22,614 nucleotides of DNA from Prevotellaceae bacterium UBA1786 (GTDB lineage Bacteria > Bacteroidota > Bacteroidia > Bacteroidales > Bacteroidaceae), in the NCBI GenBank assembly GCA_002314525.1, contig DCGE01000212.1, forward strand, positions 1 through 22,614, in the 5' to 3' direction. The notes under the pieces are model-generated. The model did not search any database. It was given only the letters and a program-made list of their open reading frames with translations, and was not told the origin of the DNA. The position numbers were made by a program, and so were the translations under genes. Of this stretch, positions 16,971 through 22,614 are shown piece after piece; the stretch's first letter is position 1, and each line of letters begins with the position of its first letter.

Positions 16971-17841
16971 TTCTGTATAATGTGTTACTGCTCATTCTAA
17001 GGTATTTCCACAGAGAGAAATAAGTACATAGTATCGTGATTAGTAATCCGAAGACAACAATCGACGAACCGGTGATTATGAGTACTTTCAAGTCAATAAC
17101 GGTACAAACCGTAGGTTCAAATTCCATCAGCCACTTTATTCCCACCCACATCAATGCATCGGCAAAGAGTGCAGAACAGATACCAAGTATCAGGGCTCTC
17201 TGCATGAATGGTTTGCGGATAAAGTGCCAGCTGGCACCCACCAGCTTCATGGTATTTATCCTGAACCTGCTTGAGAATATTGACAATTTCACCGTGTTGT
17301 TGATCAGTGCAAATGAAATGTATGTGAACAGAGTAGCGATAATCAGCATAATGATACTGATCTTTTTGATATTTGAATTCACAGCATCTATCAGTTCCTT
17401 CTGATATTCCACTCCCATTACGTTGTCCACCGACTTAATATCCTTCTCAATCATCGCCAGACTGTCGTTGTTTGCATATTCGGCAGTTACGTTGATCTCA
17501 AATGATGCGATGAATGGATTGTATCCCAAGAACTCTTTTGGATCAATCCCCATCTCCTCTATCTGCTCCTTTGCTGCTTGTTCTTTTGATACATATTCCA
17601 GCGCTTTCACATACGGTTTGGAATTCAGGAACTTCTGCATCCTCATGATGTCGCCCGAAGATGCGTCATCAGCCAATAGGACCTCGATGTTGATGTTCTC
17701 TCTGACATAGGCGGATAGGTTATTTGCCGTCAGCATGAACAGCACTACAGAGCCCAAAAGTATGAGCACCATTGCAGTACTTAACAAAGCAGTTATGAAT
17801 TGAGTTCTGAAAAACCAAAGATTACTACGTTTCTTTCCCAT
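16966..17841 (-). CDS. ftsX: Cell division protein FtsX
   Basis: FtsX is the membrane partner of the FtsE ATPase and controls peptidoglycan hydrolases at the division site. The 291-residue product has a short cytoplasmic N-terminus, a first membrane segment (about residues 14-37), an extracytoplasmic domain (about 38-155) that includes VRENINIEVLLADDASSGDI and the LGYNPFIASFEI segment, then three membrane segments near 159-180, 210-232 and 247-272. TMKLVGASWHFIRKPFM is the usual conserved cytoplasmic loop. The C-terminus KYLRMSSNTLYRI is family-like and appears complete, although the stop codon itself comes from the adjoining inverted-repeat element. The ftsE gene is not in the window. Confidence 0.93.
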   Translation of the reverse strand: MGKKRSNLWFFRTQFITALLSTAMVLILLGSVVLFMLTANNLSAYVRENINIEVLLADDASSGDIMRMQKFLNSKPYVKALEYVSKEQAAKEQIEEMGIDPKEFLGYNPFIASFEINVTAEYANNDSLAMIEKDIKSVDNVMGVEYQKELIDAVNSNIKKISIIMLIIATLFTYISFALINNTVKLSIFSSRFRINTMKLVGASWHFIRKPFMQRALILGICSALFADALMWVGIKWLMEFEPTVCTVIDLKVLIITGSSIVVFGLLITILCTYFSLWKYLRMSSNTLYRI

Positions 17842-17877
17842 ATCGCCAAATCATATGCACATTCCACCAATTTCTTG

Positions 17878-17908
17878 CAAAGTTACGGCAAATTAGGTAA
17901 AAAACCAA
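17878..17908 (-). promoter_or_regulatory. Promoter of the ftsX operon
   Basis: On the minus strand there is a TTG at 17908-17906, a 20-nt spacer, and TAACTTTG at 17885-17878. This matches the Bacteroidota consensus (TTG, 19-23 nt, TAnnTTTG). Transcription would start near 17871, giving a leader of about 30 nt before the ftsX ATG. Confidence 0.7.
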
Positions 17909-18011
17909 ATTTATTTCGATTTTTACTATGTAAATACGTCAAAAAAGCCTACTAATCTGAAAAATCCAGTTTCGGTTATGGTTTTGAGGGAACAATCGCA
18001 TAGCCAGTGCT

Positions 18012-18077
18012 GCGAGAGCAGTTTATGAGTCACACGAGAAAACATAATGAGTCTAACGAGAGCAGACTAAAGGTGAG
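18012..18077 (+). repeat. Three 22-bp imperfect tandem repeats
   Basis: Units run 18012-18033, 18034-18055 and 18056-18077. Each begins with a base then CGAGA (GCGAGAGCAG, ACGAGAAAAC, ACGAGAGCAG). Units 1 and 2 share ATGAGTC in the second half, and unit 3 shares GCAG with unit 1 but diverges at its end. There are no spacers, so it is not a CRISPR array. Confidence 0.5.
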
Positions 18078-18252
18078 GTGTCGTCTGACTGGATTTGCCG
18101 TTGCGGAAGACTGAGGGTGCATTGTCGGAAGATTGATTGTGGTATATTACTGTGGCGAAAAGGACTGAATTCCAAGTAAGGAATCCAGACTCAATTACAG
18201 TTGGCCTCAAGAATGTTTAGCTATCAGCTATAAAAATAAATAGATAATTATT

Positions 18253-18282
18253 TTGTAATTCTATCAGTTTGCAGTAACTTTG
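18253..18282 (+). promoter_or_regulatory. Promoter for the GSCFA / murF-alr unit
   Basis: TTG at 18253-18255, a 19-nt spacer and TAACTTTG at 18275-18282 match the Bacteroidota promoter consensus very well. The start of transcription is expected about seven nt past the box, near 18289. That is only about two nt before the family-supported ATG at 18291, so the transcript may be almost leaderless. Confidence 0.72.
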
Positions 18283-18290
18283 CATTGAAT

Positions 18291-19085
18291 ATGGATTTCA
18301 GAACGAAAGTTGACATAGGTAAAACCGATGTGATGATGGGTCATGATGATGACTTTTTGCTGCTCGGGAGTTGTTTCTCTGACAATATCGGGGACAAACT
18401 CTCGTGTGGTGGATTCCGCGTTACGGTAAATCCTCTCGGAACTCTGTACAATCCGGCATCGATTGCGTCGGCTGTCTCGGAACTTCTTAAATCCAAGAAG
18501 GAACGCAATCCTGTATTCTTTGATTGGCTTCACTCAAAAGCTGACAGGAATGCAGTGCTGACGAGGAACTATGATTATGTTATCGTGACGTTCGGCACTT
18601 CCTGGATCTACCGTCTAAAGGAAAACAATATGATTGTCGCGAACTGCAGGAAACAGCCCGACTCGTTGTTCCGTAGGGAAAGACTCTCAAAAGATGAGAT
18701 AGTGGATACATGGTCAACGATAATCAATGACTGGCAGGCAGAGAACGACAGAACCAACTTCGTGTTTACGGTAAGTCCTATCCGTCACAAAAAAGATGGT
18801 TTTCACGAGAATCAGTTGAGCAAGGCAACATTGTTGCTTGCCGTCGATGAACTGATCAGTACGTTCCCAGACAGATGCATCTACTTCCCTGCCTATGAGA
18901 TAATGATGGATGAGTTGCGCGACTATCGGTTCTATGCCGAGGATATGATTCATCCGTCAAGTGTGGCAGTGGATTATATATGGGAGAGGTTCCAGGATAC
19001 TTTCTTCTCACCTCAGACACGTCAGAAAAACATAGAATCAGAAAAACAAAAAAAGAGGGAAAACCATATCCCCATAAACCAATGA
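18291..19085 (+). CDS. GSCFA domain-containing protein
   Basis: This 264-residue protein belongs to the GSCFA family, named for a conserved motif that here reads GSCFS (residues 26-30). The arrangement resembles SGNH-type hydrolases: Ser27 in the first block, VSPIRHKKDGFHENQLSKATLL in the middle, and an Asp-x-x-His near the end (Asp218, His221 in DMIHPSSVAVDYIWERF). Hydrolase activity is inference, since no member's substrate is known to me. The ATG at 18291 gives the usual family start (FRTKVDI); a TTG at 18285 is also in frame. The product is shorter than the about 310-320 residues I expect, ending in a charged tail soon after the His block. It is 15 nt upstream of murF-alr. Confidence 0.85.
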   Translation: MDFRTKVDIGKTDVMMGHDDDFLLLGSCFSDNIGDKLSCGGFRVTVNPLGTLYNPASIASAVSELLKSKKERNPVFFDWLHSKADRNAVLTRNYDYVIVTFGTSWIYRLKENNMIVANCRKQPDSLFRRERLSKDEIVDTWSTIINDWQAENDRTNFVFTVSPIRHKKDGFHENQLSKATLLLAVDELISTFPDRCIYFPAYEIMMDELRDYRFYAEDMIHPSSVAVDYIWERFQDTFFSPQTRQKNIESEKQKKRENHIPINQ

Positions 19086-19100
19086 TCTATAAACTCTATT

Positions 19101-21500
19101 ATGTACAAAATAAATGATATCACACGGATAATCCATGCTGAGCGCAGAGGTTGTGAAGATGCTGTAATCAACTGGTTGCTGATAGATAGCCGTTCATTGT
19201 GTTTCCCGGAAGAAACTCTGTTCTTCGCACTGAAAACGCAGAAGAACGATGGCCACAAATATATTGATGAATTGTATCGTCGTGGTGTAAGGAACTTCGT
19301 AGTCAGCGAGATTCCGTTTGAGATGGAGAGTTACAAACTCTGCAACTTTCTCGTAGTCAACGACACGCTTGAGGCCTTACAGACCTTGGCGGCTCATAAC
19401 CGTCAGCAATACGACATTCCAGTGATTTCGATTACAGGCAGCAACGGAAAGACCACCGTGAAGGAGTGGCTCTATCAGTTGCTCTCACCTGACTTCAACG
19501 TCTGCCGTTCTCCTCGGAGCTACAACTCACAGTACGGAGTGCCGCTTTCTCTCTGGTTGATTGAAGGTCATCATGATTTGGCTATCATTGAAGCAGGAAT
19601 ATCTCATGTAGGTGAGATGGAGAAACTCGAACGGATCATCCGTCCTACGATAGGTGTGTTTACGAATATCGGTCAGGCTCATCAGGAGAACTTCGGTTCA
19701 ATCGAGGAGAAGAGGAATGAGAAGATGAAACTCTTCAGAAACTGCGAAAAGGTTGTTCTGCCTGAATGTCTGGAGCTTATCTCATCCGAAAAGACCGACA
19801 CAAAGGCCGAAATCCGATGCAAGGACGTTGAGGGTAACATATATGAATATACTATCCCGTTCATAGATGATGCTTCAATTGAAAACTCACTGACCTGTCT
19901 GGCAACCTGCTTGGCACTCCAATCCTATCTCCCATCATTATCCCTCTCGTCTCTCATCTCTCGTCTCTCGTCTCTTGAACCAGTAGCCATGCGTCTGGAG
20001 GTCAAGGACGGAAAAAACGGATGCACGCTCATCAACGATACATACAATTCCGACATTCACTCCCTCGATATTGCTCTTGACTTCATGAGTCGTAGGCCTG
20101 ACACTAAAGAACAGATAAGGACTCTTATCCTCAGTGATATACTTCAGAGCGGTGAGTCTCCACGCACAATCTATAAGAGAGTGGCTGAGATGGTTGAAAG
20201 TAGAGGCATCAACAAGTTCATCGGAGTTGGTGAGGAAATCAGTTCATGTGCCGACTACTTCTACATGGAGAGTCATTTCTTCCACGACACTAAGGAACTT
20301 ATTGAAAGTGAACTGTTCAATAATCTCAAGAATGAATTCATACTGATAAAAGGTGCTCGTCAGTTCCAGTTCGACAGACTTTCAGAACTCCTTACCCTCA
20401 AGGTCCATCAGACGATACTCGAAGTCAACCTCAATGCTTTGGCTGACAATGTAAGCTATTACCGCTCATTCATGCAACCTGACACAAAGATGGTCTGTAT
20501 GGTCAAGGCATCGGCTTACGGAGTAGGTGCACTTGAGACTGGCAAGACACTTCAGGATCGTGGAGTGGATTATCTTGCGGTGGCAGTGGCCGACGAAGGC
20601 ATGGAACTCCGTAAGGCTGGCATCACGGCCAATATCATGGTGATGAACCCAGAGATGACTTCGTTCAAGATGCTGTTCGACTATAGCCTTGAACCTGAAG
20701 TCTATGAATTCCATCTGCTTGAGTCACTTATCTCTGCGGCAGAGAAGGAAGGAATTACGAATTTCCCTATACATATCAAGATTGATACAGGCATGCATCG
20801 ACTGGGGTTCGACCCGGAAACCGACATCGATCGGCTGATAAGTCGCCTGAAGAAACAGAACGCATTGGTTCCTTGCTCGGTATTCAGTCATTTCGTTGGT
20901 AGCGACAGCGATGATTTCGACGAGTTCTCACGCCATCAGTTCGCCCTCTTCAATTCTGCAAGCAATAAACTCCAGGAGGTATACAGCCACAAGATTTTGC
21001 GCCATATTTGCAATTCGGCTGGTATTGAACATTTTCCTCGCTATCATTTGGACATGGTTCGTCTGGGACTGGGTCTCTATGGTATCAATCCACGCAACAA
21101 CGAGATAATAAATAATGTAGCTACTCTGAAGACTACCATTCTCCAAATCCGTGATGTTCCGGCTGATGAAAGTATCGGCTACAGTCGCAGGACATTCCTG
21201 AAGAGGGATTCCCGTATTGCAGCCATACCTATCGGCTATGCCGATGGTCTGAACAGGAAGTTAGGCAATAGGAACGGCTATTGTCTGGTAGGTGGTCAGA
21301 AGGCAGAATATGTAGGAAATATCTGTATGGATGTCTGCATGATAGATGTCACTGACATTGACTGCAAGGAGGGTGATCAGGTCATCATCTTCGGCAACGA
21401 ACTCCCTGTCACCGTGCTGAGCGACAAACTCGGTACAATCCCATACGAAGTTCTCACAGGCATATCCACAAGAGTTCAGAGGGTGTATGTACAGGAGTAA
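19101..21500 (+). CDS. murF-alr: Bifunctional MurF ligase / alanine racemase
   Basis: This 799-residue fusion joins two steps of peptidoglycan precursor synthesis. Residues 1 to about 430 are MurF, which adds D-Ala-D-Ala to the UDP-MurNAc-tripeptide; the ATP-binding GSNGKTT is at 113-119, and LEPVAMRLEV and NDTYNSD follow at about 292-318. Residues about 438-799 are alanine racemase: the PLP lysine is Lys469 in VKASAYGVGA, and the catalytic tyrosine is Tyr694 in IGYSRR. The same fusion is well known in Bacteroidota. Between MurF domains, around residues 275-293, lies a Leu/Ser-rich stretch encoded by a pyrimidine-only 7-bp tandem repeat, where relatives have unrelated residues. The ATG follows the GSCFA stop by 15 nt. 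Confidence 0.96.
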   Translation: MYKINDITRIIHAERRGCEDAVINWLLIDSRSLCFPEETLFFALKTQKNDGHKYIDELYRRGVRNFVVSEIPFEMESYKLCNFLVVNDTLEALQTLAAHNRQQYDIPVISITGSNGKTTVKEWLYQLLSPDFNVCRSPRSYNSQYGVPLSLWLIEGHHDLAIIEAGISHVGEMEKLERIIRPTIGVFTNIGQAHQENFGSIEEKRNEKMKLFRNCEKVVLPECLELISSEKTDTKAEIRCKDVEGNIYEYTIPFIDDASIENSLTCLATCLALQSYLPSLSLSSLISRLSSLEPVAMRLEVKDGKNGCTLINDTYNSDIHSLDIALDFMSRRPDTKEQIRTLILSDILQSGESPRTIYKRVAEMVESRGINKFIGVGEEISSCADYFYMESHFFHDTKELIESELFNNLKNEFILIKGARQFQFDRLSELLTLKVHQTILEVNLNALADNVSYYRSFMQPDTKMVCMVKASAYGVGALETGKTLQDRGVDYLAVAVADEGMELRKAGITANIMVMNPEMTSFKMLFDYSLEPEVYEFHLLESLISAAEKEGITNFPIHIKIDTGMHRLGFDPETDIDRLISRLKKQNALVPCSVFSHFVGSDSDDFDEFSRHQFALFNSASNKLQEVYSHKILRHICNSAGIEHFPRYHLDMVRLGLGLYGINPRNNEIINNVATLKTTILQIRDVPADESIGYSRRTFLKRDSRIAAIPIGYADGLNRKLGNRNGYCLVGGQKAEYVGNICMDVCMIDVTDIDCKEGDQVIIFGNELPVTVLSDKLGTIPYEVLTGISTRVQRVYVQE
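19944..19978 (+). repeat. Heptanucleotide tandem repeat inside murF-alr
   Basis: Five consecutive 7-bp units read CTCTCGT, CTCTCAT, CTCTCGT, CTCTCGT and CTCTTGA. The unit is not a multiple of three, so it is translated in all three frames in turn (SSLISRLSSLE). The tract ends just before the conserved LEPVAMRLEV of MurF. A change of one unit would shift the frame. Confidence 0.75.
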
Positions 21501-21560
21501 AAAACTTTGTTTCGTGAAAAAAAACTCCTGACTCATATCTCTTAACTCCTAACTTTTTTG

Positions 21561-21568
21561 TAACTTTG
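21561..21568 (+). promoter_or_regulatory. Promoter -7 box for the sdh/frd operon
   Basis: TAACTTTG matches the Bacteroidota TAnnTTTG box. No TTG sits at the right distance upstream, so the -33 part is degenerate. Transcription would begin near 21575, giving a leader of about 46 nt before the cytochrome b gene. The leader is A/T-rich, as usual for strong translation in this phylum. Confidence 0.6.
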
Positions 21569-21620
21569 CAAACAAGTATATAAATTTAATTCTATATAAT
21601 TACTCAAAACTTTAAAAAAC

Positions 21621-22310
21621 ATGTGGTTATTTAACTCATCAGTAGGAAGGAAAGTGGTTATGTCCGTAACAGGTATATGCCTTATTCTTTTCCTCACATT
21701 CCACGGATGTATGAATGTTGCTGCTATCTTCAGCAAAGAGGCTTACAACACCATCTGTGAACTTTTGGGTGCCAACTGGTATGCACTGGTGGCTACACTC
21801 GGTCTTGCAGCACTCGCTGTACTTCACTTCGTGTATGCATTCATCCTGACGCTCCAGAACAAGAAGGCACGTGGTAACAATCGCTATGCTGTCACAAGCA
21901 AGCCTGAAAAGGTGGAATGGGCTTCCCAGAACATGTTCGTTCTCGGACTTATCGTAGTCATCGGTCTCATCCTTCACCTCAAGGACTTCTGGTACAACAT
22001 GATGTTTGCTGAGATCATCGGCCAGCCTTACATGGGTGGTCATGCACCTACTGACGGATATGCTTATATCCAGGACATCTTCGGCAATCCTGTATTCACA
22101 GGACTTTACATCGTATGGTTCCTTGCAATCTGGTTCCATCTCACACATGGTTTCTGGAGTGCAATCCAGACTCTCGGCTGGAATGGCCACATCTGGTTCA
22201 ACCGCTGGAGAATCATCGGTATCGTATACGTTACCCTTATCATGCTTCTCTTCGTGGGAGTTGCTCTCTTCTTCTATCTTCAGAGTCTTGGTTGCTGTTG
22301 CATGGGTTAG
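21621..22310 (+). CDS. sdhC: Succinate dehydrogenase / fumarate reductase cytochrome b subunit
   Basis: This 229-residue membrane protein is the diheme anchor (type B) of succinate:menaquinone oxidoreductase or fumarate reductase. Five membrane segments are visible. Histidines placed as heme ligands are His28 (TFHGCMN), His69 (VLHFVYAF), His119 (ILHLKDFW) and His173 or His176 (WFHLTHGFW), in line with the Wolinella succinogenes FrdC pattern. In Bacteroidales the complex mainly reduces fumarate during fermentation. The protein ends in an unusual Cys cluster (GCCCMG). The flavoprotein gene follows after 70 nt. The direction of reaction cannot be told from sequence. Confidence 0.93.
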   Translation: MWLFNSSVGRKVVMSVTGICLILFLTFHGCMNVAAIFSKEAYNTICELLGANWYALVATLGLAALAVLHFVYAFILTLQNKKARGNNRYAVTSKPEKVEWASQNMFVLGLIVVIGLILHLKDFWYNMMFAEIIGQPYMGGHAPTDGYAYIQDIFGNPVFTGLYIVWFLAIWFHLTHGFWSAIQTLGWNGHIWFNRWRIIGIVYVTLIMLLFVGVALFFYLQSLGCCCMG

Positions 22311-22380
22311 TTGGTTAAAGCAAACGACAAGCAGCATACAGCCAAAGTAATTAATAAATCTTTTAACAGAAATAAATCTA

Positions 22381-22614
22381 TGTCACAGATAAATTCAAGA
22401 ATTCCAGAAGGACCAGTTGCTGAGAAATGGGGCAATTACAAGGCTCATCAGCGTTTGGTCAATCCAAAGAACAAACTGAAACTTGACGTCATAGTAGTGG
22501 GAACAGGTCTTGCTGGTGCCAGTGCAGCTGCAAGTCTCGGTGAGATGGGATTCAACGTGCTGAACTTCTGTATTCAGGACTCTCCACGCCGTGCTCACTC
22601 TATCGCTGCACAGG
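22381..22614 (+). CDS. sdhA: Succinate dehydrogenase / fumarate reductase flavoprotein subunit, 3'-partial
   Basis: The first 78 codons of the flavoprotein subunit are present and the frame runs off the window end. The dinucleotide-binding motif [19 protein letters not shown] lies at about residues 39-57. The segment RRAHSIAAQ near the end contains the histidine to which FAD is normally attached covalently. The long N-terminal lead (about 35 residues before the FAD motif) is typical of the Bacteroidota form. The iron-sulfur subunit gene is expected just beyond the window. Confidence 0.93.

Larger units (their letters stand above)
17842..18290. other. Divergent intergenic region without a recognised gene
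   Basis: This 449-bp region separates the divergent ftsX and GSCFA genes. Outward promoters sit at each edge (17878-17908 minus and 18253-18282 plus). The middle, about 340 bp, has no convincing reading frame. It contains three 22-bp imperfect repeats (18012-18077), a distant 9-bp inverted pair (AAATCCAGT at 17962-17970 with ACTGGATTT at 18088-18096), and a small hairpin around 18169-18184 (ATTCC, six-base loop, GGAAT). It could hold a small RNA, a decayed gene or a repeat remnant; I see nothing that decides between them. Confidence 0.6.

Noticed and set aside
18012..18077. CRISPR array
   Set aside because: The repeats are directly adjacent and imperfect, with no spacers and no cas genes.
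21639..22337. 232-codon open frame opposite sdhC
   Set aside because: It is long but has no recognisable domain and a hydrophilic, His/Cys/Glu-rich composition typical of the complement of membrane-protein coding. The plus strand carries a clear cytochrome b gene.

Overview
The window is chromosomal DNA from a member of the Bacteroidota, most likely order Bacteroidales and perhaps Prevotellaceae. The grounds are the gene content (PorD/DUF4835, DUF4254, DUF4271, DUF3098, GSCFA, a fused MurF-Alr, a diheme SdhC/FrdC next to the flavoprotein gene), the near absence of Shine-Dalgarno sequences, and promoter-like sites of the Bacteroides type (TTG, about 20 nt, then TAnnTTTG). The genus is an inference. 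Most of the window is dense housekeeping DNA.

Layout. Positions 1-81 are a perfect fold-back repeat at the window edge that interrupts a DUF4254 gene and is probably an assembly or amplification artefact. From about 31 to 13488 all genes are on the plus strand and tightly packed, many with 4-nt overlaps: DUF4254 (partial), a family 9 glycosyltransferase, PorD/DUF4835, RecN, a degenerate-protease/TPR protein, an RlmL-type rRNA methyltransferase, a DPP-IV-like peptidase, an unrecognised membrane protein, a YqaA/DedA-like protein, MetK, DUF4271, HemD, RnpA and YidD. YidD converges on FolK, with a 59-bp antisense overlap. From 17841 back to 13430 a minus-strand operon runs FtsX, DUF3098, UppP, TruB, QueA, FolK. 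A 245-bp element with 23-bp perfect terminal inverted repeats sits between FtsX and DUF3098, and its end supplies the FtsX stop codon. A 449-bp divergent intergenic region (17842-18290) has an outward-facing promoter at each end and a set of 22-bp imperfect repeats in the middle. Rightward from it run a GSCFA-family protein and the MurF-Alr fusion, then a separate promoter and the succinate dehydrogenase/fumarate reductase operon (cytochrome b subunit, then the start of the flavoprotein subunit, cut by the window end).

How the genes fit together. Several serve the cell envelope: UppP recycles the undecaprenyl carrier, MurF-Alr makes D-alanine and adds D-Ala-D-Ala to the peptidoglycan precursor, FtsX acts at division, YidD helps membrane protein insertion, and the GT9 enzyme probably works on surface glycans. 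Others serve RNA (RlmL, RnpA, TruB, QueA), with MetK supplying the S-adenosylmethionine used by RlmL and QueA. HemD and FolK are cofactor enzymes. SdhC/FrdC and the flavoprotein belong to anaerobic fumarate respiration or succinate oxidation.

I found no clear new multi-gene system. The observations most worth following are the inverted-repeat element that ends ftsX, the protease-like TPR protein that lacks two catalytic residues, the 7-bp tandem repeat inside murF, and the near-leaderless promoter of the GSCFA gene.
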